Of a stretch of DNA of 64,000 nt, positions 25,901 through 34,435 are shown one piece after another. Source of the stretch: Caballeronia sordidicola (GTDB lineage Bacteria > Pseudomonadota > Gammaproteobacteria > Burkholderiales > Burkholderiaceae); assembly GCF_000729995.1 (NCBI RefSeq), contig NZ_JNFG01000011.1:248001-312000 (forward strand), in the 5' to 3' direction. The translations under genes and the position numbers were made by a program. A model generated the notes under the pieces. That model did not search any database. It was given only the letters and a program-made list of their open reading frames with translations, and had not been told where the DNA came from. Position 1 is the stretch's first letter. Every line of letters begins with the position of its first letter.

Positions 25901-28472
25901 CATGCCATGGACGCGACACGTCAGGACAGGACGGGAACTCGTGCAGCGCGCTTTCGACGCCGCAAACAGGACAGGAGACCTGACTTTTGCAGGCTATAGT
26001 TGTCATCATCTGAACACCAATCTTCTTGCGACGGGAGATCCTTTGGCCGAGGTGCAACGTCAGGCGGAGGCGGCCCTCGAGTTTGCAAAAAAAATGCGTT
26101 TCGTCCGTATCATTGACCACCTCACAACGCAGATCGCGCTCGTCCGGACGCTTCGAGGCTTGACAACGAAATTCGGTTCGTTCAATGACGATCACTTCGA
26201 CGAGCTTCAGCTTGAGCATCGTCTTTCAGATAACGCTACCTTGGCGACGCGAGCGTGTTTTTATTGGATCCGGAAGTTACAGGCGCGTTTCTTTGCGGGA
26301 GATTACGCTTGCGCAATCCAGGCGTCATTGAAGGCCGAACGCCTCCTTTGGTCATCGCACTCGCACTTTGAAGCGGCGGAGTATCACTTTTACGGCGCTC
26401 TCAGCCGGGCCGGCGTGTTTGACTATGCAGGTGAGGACGCGCAGCAAGTGCACTTCAAGGCGCTGACCGACCATCACCGGCAGCTTGCCATATGGGCGGA
26501 GAATTGCCCCGAGAATTTCGAAAACCGCGCCGCACTAGTGGGCGCGGAAATAGCCCGGATCGAAGGGCGTGACCTCGACGCTATGCGCCTCTACGAGCAG
26601 GCGATCCGCTCCGCACAGGCAAACGGCTTTGTGCACAATGAAGCGGTAGCCAATGAAGTTGCGGCGCGCTTCTATGCAGCACGAGGTTTCGACAAAACCG
26701 CCCGTGCGTACCTGCGCGATGCCCGCCACGGCTATCTCAATTGGGGAGCGGATGGCAAAGTAAGGCAGCTTGACCAGCACTATTCGCACATTGCAGACGA
26801 GCAAGTAACTGCGAGCTTGTCCGGGACGATCGAGGCACGGGTCCAACTTTTGGATCTGGCCGCGGTTATCAAGGTCTCGCAGGCACTGTCGAGCGAGATC
26901 GTCCTTCCCAGATTAATCGAGAAGCTGGTACGAATCGCGGTAGAGAATGCGGGGGCCGAGCGCGGGCTGCTGATCCTCCTTCGGGGTGGTGCTCTGGGCG
27001 GCGAGCCGTGGATCGTAGCGGAGGCGACCAGTGGACCGAGCGGGATCGAGGTTGCGGTCCGGCAGGCACCCATCACGCCGTCTGACCTCCCGCAATCCGC
27101 GCTGCATTATGTGATCCGGACGCAGGAGGGCGTACTTCTTGACGATGCCTCGGCCGATGTCGTGTATTCAAAGGACGAATATGTGCGGCGCAAGCGCTCA
27201 CGGTCCGTACTGTGCCTGCCAATCGTCAAGCAGAGGAAACTTGTTGGCGCGCTTTATCTGGAGAACAACCTGACACCGTTCGTCTTCACGCCCGACCGCG
27301 TTGCGGTGCTGGAGTTGCTGGCGTCGCAAGCCGCCATTTCACTGGAGAATGCGCACCTCTATTCCGATCTGCAACTCCAGGCCGACCTGCTGCAGCGACT
27401 TCCTGTGTCCGCTTGGACGCTCGATCCTGATGGGACACCGGACTTCGTGAATCAAGTTTGGCTTGACTACTCCGGTCAGACTCTCGATTTCGTCCGGTCG
27501 TATCCCGAGGCTTGGATGACTGCGGTGCACCCCGACGATCGCGAAGCGGCAACGACGGCCTTTTGGGACGGAGTACGCTCGGGACAAGGATTCGCAGCAG
27601 AAACCCGCTCTCTCCGAGCGCAGGACGGAAGCTATCGCTGGCATCTCCAACAAGCTGTGGTCTTGCGTGATGCTGAAGGAACGGTTCTGAAATTCATTGG
27701 TACCACCACCGATATCGACGAGCAGAAGCGTGCCGAAGACGCGCTACGTCAAGCGCAAGTCGATCTCGCGCGCATTAACCGGGTGACAACCATGGGAGAG
27801 CTCACGGCTTCCCTGGCTCATGAAATCAATCAACCGATTACCGGTGCCATCACCTACGCAAAAGCTTGCTTGCGTTGGCTTGATCGCGATAAGCCGAATC
27901 TGGATGAAGCGCGCGCGGCTGTCATCAGTATTGTGAGAGACGGACAACGCGCTGCTCGGATTATGGGCAGGATCCGCACACAATTCGAGAAGGGCGCCCT
28001 GAATCGGGAGGTCTTTGGCGTAAGCGAGATTATTCGAGAAACTGTCGGCCTCTTGCGCGGCGAGGCAGGGCGGTACAACATATCGGTTCGGACGGAGCTG
28101 GCAGCCGATCTTCCTCGGATTCTTGGAGATCGCGTGCAATTGCAGCAGGTCGCGATGAATCTGATCGTCAACAGCTTCGAGGCGATGAAGGACGTGGACG
28201 GAATACGAGAGATGGTCGTCAAGTCGCAGCGTGCCGCAAACGAGCAGATTCTCGTTTCAGTCAGTGATACCGGCATAGGGGTTCCGCCGCAGCTTGCAGA
28301 ACAGATTTTCGATCCGTTCTTCACCACTAAATCCCACGGCACCGGCATGGGGCTTCGCATCAGCCGTTCAATCGTCGAGTCGCACGGCGGGCGCTTGTGG
28401 GTCGCCGACACCCTTGGGCAGGGGGCGACCTTTCAGTTCACCCTGCCTGTTGCGATTGCTGACCGCAGTTAA
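22956..28472 (+). CDS. Trifunctional Ser/Thr kinase-like / AAA ATPase / sensor histidine kinase
   Basis: 1,838 residues. Domains in order: Ser/Thr kinase-like (about 15-285, with HKDVKPAN and AGTLAYMSPEQTGRMN); P-loop ATPase (about 300-560, Walker A GYSGVGKSA near 331, Walker B LALFFDDLQWLD near 460); a long helical repeat region (about 650-1280); GAF (about 1308-1461); PAS/PAC (about 1481-1593); HisKA with phospho-acceptor His in SLAHEINQPI near 1625; HATPase with N box near 1735 and GTGMGLRIS. The usual DFG of the kinase reads GFG (LTGFGIAS), so phosphotransfer by that domain is doubtful. The family is known from cyanobacteria and Burkholderiales as large two-component sensors. The partner regulator is not adjacent. 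GTG 22956 and ATG 22965 are both possible starts. Confidence 0.92.
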   Translation: MFSMAVDSEFMLEPLREGADFTLYRGRELGNATPILALAVAAERPSPQCLRRLEHEYSLATELDAAWAAQPLALSRHEGRALLILKDPGGEPLDRIIARQKHHPIDLTRFLRIAIGLVAALGQAHRRGLIHKDVKPANALVDAASRVWLTGFGIASRLPRERLSPVPPEIIAGTLAYMSPEQTGRMNRTIDSRSDLYSLGVTLYELLTGRLPFICSDPMEWVHCHIARQPPSLGGQTPDIPGPVSAIIMKLLAKPAEERYQTAVGLKRDLQRCLNEWEFLGRIGAFPLGEHDTSDRLLIPEKLYGRASEIDTLLASFDRVVAEGRPELVLVSGYSGVGKSAVVNELHKSLVSPRGHFASGKFDQYKRDIPYATLAQAFQSLIRPILAKNEEEMGRWRDAILEALSPNGQLMVDLIPELKLIIGEQQPVLQLPPRDAQSRFQLVFRRFVSVFTQVHPLALFFDDLQWLDAATLDLMENLLTHSDVKHLMLIGAYRDNEVAPTHPLMRKLDAIRQAGATVHDIVLAPLTRNDLEELIADSLHCERERTGPLAELIEEKTTGNPFFAIQFLSALFEERLLVFDHAVGQWCWDLNRIHSKGYTDNVVDLMVGKLNRLPTGTQKALQQLACLGNSADFAMLRMVYQDSSEAMHGQLWEAVRTGILFRSENAYRFLHDRVQEAAYTMIPQTLRAEAHLRIGMLMASHTSPDKLEEGIFEIVNQLDHGTHLVTSIAERERIGQLNLVAGRRAMISTAYASALKYLHAGRALLTDETWSRNYDLMFRIEYLLAESEVLTADMSTAENRLFMLAERARNAHDSALVTRLRLMLYNILSRGDRGVEVFIEYQRGHGKDWSPHPTNQEVSREYDQITALVGPSNIEELVNLPLIIDPDVLDDLDVFAEVAMSAMFIDENLYALVLCRMVSLSLKHGNSDAACFAYVSLGMLSGSRFGDYEIGFKFGKLGYDLVEKHALHRYQARVYVRFGNCVMPWTRHVRTGRELVQRAFDAANRTGDLTFAGYSCHHLNTNLLATGDPLAEVQRQAEAALEFAKKMRFVRIIDHLTTQIALVRTLRGLTTKFGSFNDDHFDELQLEHRLSDNATLATRACFYWIRKLQARFFAGDYACAIQASLKAERLLWSSHSHFEAAEYHFYGALSRAGVFDYAGEDAQQVHFKALTDHHRQLAIWAENCPENFENRAALVGAEIARIEGRDLDAMRLYEQAIRSAQANGFVHNEAVANEVAARFYAARGFDKTARAYLRDARHGYLNWGADGKVRQLDQHYSHIADEQVTASLSGTIEARVQLLDLAAVIKVSQALSSEIVLPRLIEKLVRIAVENAGAERGLLILLRGGALGGEPWIVAEATSGPSGIEVAVRQAPITPSDLPQSALHYVIRTQEGVLLDDASADVVYSKDEYVRRKRSRSVLCLPIVKQRKLVGALYLENNLTPFVFTPDRVAVLELLASQAAISLENAHLYSDLQLQADLLQRLPVSAWTLDPDGTPDFVNQVWLDYSGQTLDFVRSYPEAWMTAVHPDDREAATTAFWDGVRSGQGFAAETRSLRAQDGSYRWHLQQAVVLRDAEGTVLKFIGTTTDIDEQKRAEDALRQAQVDLARINRVTTMGELTASLAHEINQPITGAITYAKACLRWLDRDKPNLDEARAAVISIVRDGQRAARIMGRIRTQFEKGALNREVFGVSEIIRETVGLLRGEAGRYNISVRTELAADLPRILGDRVQLQQVAMNLIVNSFEAMKDVDGIREMVVKSQRAANEQILVSVSDTGIGVPPQLAEQIFDPFFTTKSHGTGMGLRISRSIVESHGGRLWVADTLGQGATFQFTLPVAIADRS

Positions 28473-28720
28473 TTAACTATCTAGCGGTCAGACTTCGCGG
28501 GCGCGCAGTCGCGCGTTCGCTTCCAACTGTGAGGGGCCCGGTTCAGTTGAAATCCAAATCGGGTACTGGCTCGCGTCGGGGTGGAAAGTCGCTCATTTCA
28601 TTGCTCAACGTCGCCTGAAAATGGTGCCTGGCAGCACGGCGACCACTGAAGGCTCCATCTGAGTGTCCGTTACTTGCTGGTCAACCGTCATTCGGCACAC
28701 GCAATACCGGGAGACAGCTA

Positions 28721-28845
28721 TGGGTCGGGAGTGTGAGTTCGCTAATGCAGGAAGCCGCCGTCGAGTTGCTTGATGCCGCCATCGTCAGCTGTCCGCCGTA
28801 TTGCCGACGTAGAACCCGGCCCGTCCCAATGGCAGCTAAGGCCGA
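28721..28845 (+). repeat. 125-bp dispersed repeat, family B copy 3
   Basis: Nearly identical to 6474-6598 (two differences by eye) and in the same orientation. It lies 250 bp after the giant kinase gene. The preceding 28473-28720 stretch holds no gene I can support. Confidence 0.85.
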
Positions 28846-29489
28846 CGACTTGCCGATCACAAACGCGTAGTAACAGGCGGTTGATCGGCCTTATTCGGAT
28901 ACCCTGCGTACATAGGAGCAAGAGACCATTAGGTCGAGCGTGCCCGCATCGAGTATCTGAATAAGAACCGGATTCTGCTTCGCGCGGACCGAAGCAATCG
29001 CCTTTTGCATTCGCCCCATTGCACTCGTAGATCACCATTCGGCACTCGCGGGAACCAGACTGACCGACCTTGTGCCAAATGAGGTGCAAGCGGCGTTCGA
29101 TCGTGTGCGCCGCACTATCATTAACGCCTTCTTCGGCTACGATCTCTTTGTCGTCGGTGAGGTACAAGCTTTTGGCGCATTCGAGTTGGTTTAGAAACAT
29201 CGCCTCAATGTTCGTGGTAAGTGTTCGCGATAACGGAGGCGCCCCGCCTGCACCGCATCAACACGCTGTGGAAGCAGCTTGCTCCGACGAAGTGCAATCA
29301 GTTTCTCCGCAACACTTAGTGCCTCTCACGGCATTTCGGATATCCACTCGCCCGGCATGGACCTCCAGGTAATGGAAGCCTGTGCTCTCTGGATCAGCTA
29401 CGTTTATTCGCCACATTCCGAATAAGCGACAGAAAACCAGCGTCAGTCTTGGAATGTAGGCGGATCGCTCGGGCAACAGACGCAGGCTC
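28846..29489. other. Stretch without a confident gene, possible gene remnants
   Basis: On the minus strand, 29200 down to about 28850 is open and begins MFLNQLECAKSLYLTDD, then runs into the family B repeat, so if it was a gene its end is replaced. On the same strand 29476-29258 encodes about 72 residues just after the Xre gene. Neither has a recognisable motif or a good ribosome binding site. I read the stretch as decayed accessory DNA at the left edge of the conjugation region. Confidence 0.35.
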
Positions 29490-29810
29490 TCAGCCAGCGA
29501 TCAAGGCTTCGGCATGGGACAGAAGATCACCTTGCCTTTTCTTCGAAAGTCGGCCAAACAGGAGAATTAGACGAGCCAGCTCAGCGTCGTTCGCATAGAA
29601 AAATGCCACCGGTACCCTGAGCACGGCTGCAAGACGATTGGCAAATGCGTAGTCTGCCTTATGGATACCGAGTTCATATCGGTTAATGCGAGTGCTGGCC
29701 ACAAAAGCGTCCAGGCCCGCCTCAATTCCAAGCTGTTTCTGCGACAGCCCGGCCTCAAGACGAGCCTCTTTCAATCGCGCTCCAAAGACGGACGAATGCG
29801 CCGCAGACAT
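29490..29810 (-). CDS. Xre-family helix-turn-helix regulator
   Basis: 106 residues with an N-terminal lambda-Cro/C1-type HTH (about residues 10-66). RLKEARLEAGLSQKQLGIEA covers helices 1-2 and NRYELGIHKADYAFANRLAAVL the rest. The short C-terminal tail (VPVAFFYANDAELARLILLFGRLS) could mediate dimerisation. Such small repressors often control transfer or excision of mobile elements, and this one sits at the left side of the conjugation region, divergent from the gene at 30015. The intervening 200 bp would contain its operator. A promoter-like or palindromic site was not pinned down. Confidence 0.85.
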   Translation of the reverse strand: MSAAHSSVFGARLKEARLEAGLSQKQLGIEAGLDAFVASTRINRYELGIHKADYAFANRLAAVLRVPVAFFYANDAELARLILLFGRLSKKRQGDLLSHAEALIAG

Positions 29811-30014
29811 TCAATAATAGCTCGTTACAAACGAAGCTACGAATATCGTTGCAAAACGTCGCGCTAGATACTACGATTTTCGTAGTACAAGGTGCTGGCT
29901 GGCTGATTTCAAAACCCACGCCCGGTGGACATCGCCCTTTTTCACGAGCAAAGCAGCACATTCAGCGTTTCGTTGTTTCATCTCGCAGCAACCAACGAGT
30001 ACAGGACGGAGATA

Positions 30015-30512
30015 ATGTCGGACGAAGGTTCACGATCCGGTCGCTGGGCCAATCTGAGCAAACAGGAGTACGACCAGCTACTCACGCTCAACGAACAAAT
30101 CGAACAGGCAGAGCGGTGGCTATATCGGCGTAGTCGTGACATGGTGACGGCATACAGTCTGGCAGCCGCGCAAGCACGCCATGCCGACAACGGAAACTTA
30201 GATGAAAATGTAAATCTGATTGCTACCCTGCTGTTTCTGGTTCGGGAGGGCCACCCAGCATTTCTCCTCGGGCAGGACAACATCCTCGCGCGAATGGACA
30301 TTCCTATCTTGCCTGCAACAGGTCCCGACGAAAACTCATTGTATGCAGGCCTCAGCGCGGCATCTGACTCGGCTCAGCGCCGCAGCGACTGGAACCCACT
30401 CTTGCTAAACCTATACGAACGGGTTCTGCAGCAGGACACTGCCAAATTGCTGAGCATCGGGGCACTGTGCATCGATGTCGCGCTCATCGAACAGCAATTG
30501 CGCTCCTGGTGA
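30015..30512 (+). CDS. Hypothetical accessory protein of the conjugative region
   Basis: 165 residues from ATG 30015, which has GGAG four to eight bases upstream; an upstream in-frame ATG at 29925 lacks one. Predicted soluble and helical: a charged N-terminal helix (KQEYDQLLTLNEQIEQAERWLYRR) is followed by hydrophobic helices. No catalytic motif. It is not recognised. It is divergent from the Xre regulator and upstream of a small membrane protein, outside the virB-mob operon, so it may be a maintenance or entry-exclusion type function, though nothing in the sequence shows this. Confidence 0.65.
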   Translation: MSDEGSRSGRWANLSKQEYDQLLTLNEQIEQAERWLYRRSRDMVTAYSLAAAQARHADNGNLDENVNLIATLLFLVREGHPAFLLGQDNILARMDIPILPATGPDENSLYAGLSAASDSAQRRSDWNPLLLNLYERVLQQDTAKLLSIGALCIDVALIEQQLRSW

Positions 30513-30716
30513 GCGATGGCCCTGCGTTGAATATGCAGTGACTGTCGTAGGGATGTGCCAGGTCCGCCATCCAACGGTATCTTCCTTATCCGCTTAGACA
30601 GGGACTCGTTGCAATCGCCAGACGACCGACTATATTTGGAAAGAGGATAGCAGGTTGTGTTTTGCCTGCAGATCCGGCTTCGACACCTCGTATTTCGCTT
30701 CGCAGGAGAACGTAGC

Positions 30717-31145
30717 ATGAGCGTCCTAAACCTCGCTATCAGCTTAGGTATCCTATGCGGATTCACCTTGGGAATCTGGCTATTCAGCCGCCATTGCCGG
30801 CAACGGTTCGGCTACAGCTTCTTCACGATCCGCGGATTCTGGCTAGCGGCGATCGCTATCAACTTCCTTTGGTGGGGATACTATTTCTGGGCAACCGCCC
30901 CATTGCGCCACACGCCATCGTCCGGTGGATTTATTCTCATGGCGATGGGCATTGCCGTTGCTGCGTGGCTGATATACGAGAACGTCCGGGATACCGATCT
31001 CCTACACGGCATCGGCGGCGCATCTCTCCAACTCGTGTTGTTTTTCCCGGTGGCGCTCTACGGTATTCCGCTTCTTTTGATAGCCACGCTCTTCTTGCTC
31101 TTTGCGACGTACAAGGGCCCACCCGCATGGTTTGTCGATCCATAA
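30717..31145 (+). CDS. Small four-helix membrane protein, unknown function
   Basis: 142 residues from ATG 30717, with GGAG eight bases upstream. Four hydrophobic segments at about residues 3-22, 41-60, 74-89 and 105-133 predict an integral inner-membrane protein. Charged loops contain RHCRQRFGYSF and ENVRDTDLLHG. It ends 147 bp from the convergent relaxase gene. Not recognised; small membrane proteins near relaxases are sometimes entry-exclusion proteins, which is only a possibility. Confidence 0.7.
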   Translation: MSVLNLAISLGILCGFTLGIWLFSRHCRQRFGYSFFTIRGFWLAAIAINFLWWGYYFWATAPLRHTPSSGGFILMAMGIAVAAWLIYENVRDTDLLHGIGGASLQLVLFFPVALYGIPLLLIATLFLLFATYKGPPAWFVDP

Positions 31146-31292
31146 CGAGCTGGACATTAAGACATCCGACGTGGACCATTACTCCACACGCCCGGTCAGA
31201 GGCATAGGAATTTGATCCCCCGATTCTCTGTCCGCAAGACACCGCTTGCCACCAGTCCACGGCCGACGGGCATGACCATCATCGGCCCCGCA

Positions 31293-32309
31293 TCAGCGAT
31301 CGACCTCCAGACCGGAATCGTTCGGCCGATCATCACGCTCTGGAGGCATGCGCGCCGGTCCTGGAGGTCCCTTTTGCTGCCGACGGTTGATGACCGTCGG
31401 CGCATCCCGTTGCACCGGCATGGCTTGCACGAAGTCTGCAATGCCGACTGCCATCCCACGATCGAGTCTCGCAGGGGACGCTGCCATCGCCTGTGCTATT
31501 TCTCGCCACGCGGCGAATACGCCATCATGAGACTGCCATCCCGCCTGCCGCTGCTCGGCATTTGCGATAGCCTGCCAATACATTGGCACTTCACCGCGCG
31601 CCAGCATATGCTTGACGCCCTGTTTCGGATAACGCTGTGTGGCACCGCGCGTTCTACGAGGTGTTGCATTAGCCTCGACACCATTCGCGCGCAACTGGTC
31701 AGCGAATCGCTCACGCCAGCGCCGCAGATCCTGCTTGCGCGGATTGAGCCGTCGACTATTCGGCCCTCGCACCTGCACGCTGAGGTGCACATGGGGATGG
31801 GCCTCGTCGTCATGTGCTGCAAACACATAAGCGCGCCCATCACCGAATTCGAGTGCCGCAAAATCGCGCGCAGCATCGCGCACGGCCTGCCGGTTCGTGC
31901 CCGGCGGCATGGAAAGCAGGACATTGAATACCTCACGACGATGACTTGTCTCCGGTATTCCCCACCCGCCGAGTTGCCAGGTTCGCGCAAGATCGCGGAC
32001 AGCCTCGGCACCGGCAATCCGGTCCCCGTTCTGGTCTTCCAGTTCAACCTGTCCATTGCGCGAGATATAACGCAGATGCCGGCGCACCGCACCCATACCC
32101 TGGGCGCTCGACGCCTTATTGGTGATCTTGACCATCACCTCCGGTGTTCGCCTGAGCGTCCGAGCCAACTGATCGCGCATGCGCTTAGCTTCATCAGGCA
32201 TGCTCGCACTTGGGAGCCGCTGGGCACGAGCATGCTTGAACGGATCCTGAAACAGGCGGTCGCCCCAGTTCAAAAGCATCGCATCGATGTAGACCTTCGG
32301 GTAAGCCAT
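31293..32309 (-). CDS. MOBP-type relaxase (VirD2/TraI-like)
   Basis: 338 residues. It would nick the transfer origin and covalently hold the 5' DNA end. The histidine triad is clear: HDDEAHPHVHLSVQVRG near residues 165-181. An upstream Tyr in RRHLRYISRNGQ (about residue 80) is a candidate nucleophile. The fold is compact and lacks the long C-terminal primase or LPD extension of IncP TraI; an LPD7 domain is instead encoded separately at 32863. The MobC-like gene precedes it with a one-base gap, so both belong to one operon. It is the last gene of the minus-strand transfer block. The exact MOB subfamily was assigned by eye only. Confidence 0.85.
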   Translation of the reverse strand: MAYPKVYIDAMLLNWGDRLFQDPFKHARAQRLPSASMPDEAKRMRDQLARTLRRTPEVMVKITNKASSAQGMGAVRRHLRYISRNGQVELEDQNGDRIAGAEAVRDLARTWQLGGWGIPETSHRREVFNVLLSMPPGTNRQAVRDAARDFAALEFGDGRAYVFAAHDDEAHPHVHLSVQVRGPNSRRLNPRKQDLRRWRERFADQLRANGVEANATPRRTRGATQRYPKQGVKHMLARGEVPMYWQAIANAEQRQAGWQSHDGVFAAWREIAQAMAASPARLDRGMAVGIADFVQAMPVQRDAPTVINRRQQKGPPGPARMPPERDDRPNDSGLEVDR

Positions 32310-32310
32310 G

Positions 32311-32853
32311 TCACCGGCTCCATCGATCGAGGTTCGCGCGAATCACGGTCACTACGGCACGCAGATGCACGTCGATCTGGTCCCGGAGTGCTCCAATATC
32401 GCGGCCCCCATTGGGTGCCATACTCACCGCAATCCCCTCTCGCGCGAGCTGCCCCAGCCATCGGCTGATCACGGCAAGCTGCTGGTTCGAATCCGACAGC
32501 AGTTGCATCTCGTGCACGCCAAGCTGAGGTTCCCGCATCAGCTGCGCCCGGATCAGCGCGACGATCCAGCGGTTACTGGTCAGGCCCGAGGCCTGCGCGC
32601 GTTGCTCCACCACTTCCAACTCTGCGTGCGTTACCCTGATCTCGATCCGTATGCGAGGCTCGTCAATCGCGATCCACTCAACTTCTGATTGGGCCTGCAC
32701 GTCGTCAGCGTCAGCACCCAGGGCCGCCGCAATCAGCTGCCGCACACCCTCTCCCGGCGTCAGGCCGCGGCGCATACACCAGCGATTCCAATCCGGCCGG
32801 ATCCCACCGAGTTCGACGCACAGACGCTCGCGCATACGAGAATGCACACGCAT
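32311..32853 (-). CDS. MobC-like relaxosome accessory protein
   Basis: 180 residues. The central segment RIRIEIRVTHAELEVVEQRA (about 70-90) has the ribbon-helix-helix form of plasmid mobilisation protein MobC, followed by SNRWIVALIRAQL and a helical C-terminus. RHH accessory proteins bind near oriT and help the relaxase load. AAGGGGG lies before ATG 32853. It is immediately upstream of the relaxase gene and 9 bp downstream of the LPD7 gene. The N-terminal ~65 residues are less typical of the family. Confidence 0.8.
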   Translation of the reverse strand: MRVHSRMRERLCVELGGIRPDWNRWCMRRGLTPGEGVRQLIAAALGADADDVQAQSEVEWIAIDEPRIRIEIRVTHAELEVVEQRAQASGLTSNRWIVALIRAQLMREPQLGVHEMQLLSDSNQQLAVISRWLGQLAREGIAVSMAPNGGRDIGALRDQIDVHLRAVVTVIRANLDRWSR

Positions 32854-32862
32854 GGTTCCCCC

Positions 32863-34377
32863 TTAGCGTGCAGGTGAGGGGTCGGCCGGCGTGCGCACAA
32901 TCTCGCGCTCGATTTCGGGTGAAGGCGCACGCCCAGCGACCGGACGTGCCCGGCGATCCCGTGCCGACGGTGCTGTTGGATCGAAGACTCTCGGTCGCGG
33001 TACCGGAATACCCTCCCGGCCGAACACATCCAGGAACTCTTCCGCGCGCTGCTGCACGCGCGCAATCGAACGCGCACTGAACCCCTGCTCCCGCATGGCT
33101 CCGACCAGTACAGCCAGGTGCAGAACCCTGTCCTCATCAGATACGGTCGAACGTCGATGCTCCTGCCGGTCCTCGCGCACTGACGCGTTGGCAGAAACCG
33201 TCGCCACACCGGATGCACGTTCGGAACGCCCCGCAAATTCGGCAGTCGATCTTTCACGCTGAACCACATCGACCTGCCATGTGTTCCGGTACACGTCCTT
33301 CTCTTCCTCACCCACCACCATGCCGTGGTTATCAAGAATCGGCACCTTGACAGTCACAAGCCGCCGGCCCTGATTTTCCAGCGTGATGTGCTGTCCAGGT
33401 TCAGCGTGCGACGCAAGCACGGCGCGTTCGAGATCCACGCCCCAGACGACGCGCTCGGTACCCCTCGCGTCGCGGAACACCACGTAGTACGAGTCGCTTC
33501 GTGCGGGGTTATGCAGATATGGCGCACGACCATGCTCGCGCAGTTCGCCGGCATACTGCCGCGGGGTCTCGGGCTCGTCACTGACCACCTGAGGTTCGGT
33601 CCGGTAGGATCGTGCCCGGTCTTCTGAGCGCGGAGACGCCGCGCGAGCACGGCCACCAACGGTGTCGGCTGTTTCCGCCCGGAAGTCGGAAGCCTTCGCC
33701 GGTGTACCGTTGTCGCCCGCGGGCGATTGTGTTCCGGCCGCTGGCATCGACGCGTCAGCCTCGATCCGGTTTTTCGGGTGTGCCTGCCGGGCATCCGCCA
33801 GACGCGCGAGATCGGCCGCCTTCGGCTCATAGCCACTCACCTCGATGCCAAGCTGTGTGCCCCGCAGCCAAACTTCGCTGCGAAATGCCTCATGCCCGGA
33901 TACGCGAATGCGCTGCCACGATTTGGCCGACGCCATGTCAACCATCGATTCCACCACGTCCGGCCGGTTATGCGCGGTGACAAGGTATGGTCCCAGATCC
34001 TCAAACGCGAGCTGATACGGCGCGTCCTTGAGGAAGTACTGGTTGCCCGCACGCAAGTAGCGCTTGTGCACCCGCTCGGGTGGCTGTTCTAGCGGCGCAC
34101 GCGCTGTAGCCTTGTTCTTGGACGGCACATCGGCGCCCGCACTCACATCGGGCTGTCGGGCCACTTCGGCATCGTCGCGCATGGCCTGATCGCGCAGACG
34201 CGCACGGGCCGTCTCGAATTCACGTCGGCGCAGGGCTGATACAGCATCCATCGCGGCCGCGTCCAATTGGCGGATACGGCCAGCGTCGCCCGACTGCTCC
34301 ACGGCGCCAGGTAGGTCATGAATATCCTGCTCGATCACGTTGATAACCGGGTCGGCAGACAGGGTTGTTTCAGTCAT
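32863..34377 (-). CDS. LPD7-domain protein of the conjugation module
   Basis: 504 residues, predicted cytoplasmic. The region about 100-185 (KRYLRAGNQYFLKD...LAFEDLG...GHEAFRSEVWLRG...EVSGYEP) fits the large polyvalent protein-associated domain LPD7, usually found fused to the C-terminus of MOBP relaxases. Low-complexity linker follows (about 190-260), then a second folded part with GRAPYLHNPARSDSYYVVFRD and ITLENQGRRLVTVKVPI, similar in style to LPD/KfrB-like accessory domains. It lies between the primase-like gene and MobC-like gene in the same direction. Here the relaxase and its usual LPD7 tail are separate genes. The start has only a weak ribosome binding site. Confidence 0.75.
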   Translation of the reverse strand: MTETTLSADPVINVIEQDIHDLPGAVEQSGDAGRIRQLDAAAMDAVSALRRREFETARARLRDQAMRDDAEVARQPDVSAGADVPSKNKATARAPLEQPPERVHKRYLRAGNQYFLKDAPYQLAFEDLGPYLVTAHNRPDVVESMVDMASAKSWQRIRVSGHEAFRSEVWLRGTQLGIEVSGYEPKAADLARLADARQAHPKNRIEADASMPAAGTQSPAGDNGTPAKASDFRAETADTVGGRARAASPRSEDRARSYRTEPQVVSDEPETPRQYAGELREHGRAPYLHNPARSDSYYVVFRDARGTERVVWGVDLERAVLASHAEPGQHITLENQGRRLVTVKVPILDNHGMVVGEEEKDVYRNTWQVDVVQRERSTAEFAGRSERASGVATVSANASVREDRQEHRRSTVSDEDRVLHLAVLVGAMREQGFSARSIARVQQRAEEFLDVFGREGIPVPRPRVFDPTAPSARDRRARPVAGRAPSPEIEREIVRTPADPSPAR

Positions 34378-34435
34378 GGTGAGAACTCTTATAGATCAGG
34401 TAGGACTCGCCGCAGCCGGCAACACATGAGTTGGT

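Noticed and set aside
28742..29200. Minus-strand frame of 152 codons
   Set aside because: Its C-terminal third is the family B repeat read in one frame, and it has no recognised domain; at most a broken gene.
31146..31292. oriT between the small membrane protein and the relaxase gene
   Set aside because: No inverted repeat plus nick-like sequence was found there; position alone is not enough.
31212..32468. 418-codon plus-strand frame opposite the relaxase and MobC-like genes
   Set aside because: No ribosome binding site or domain; the minus strand carries the relaxase with its HPHVHL motif.
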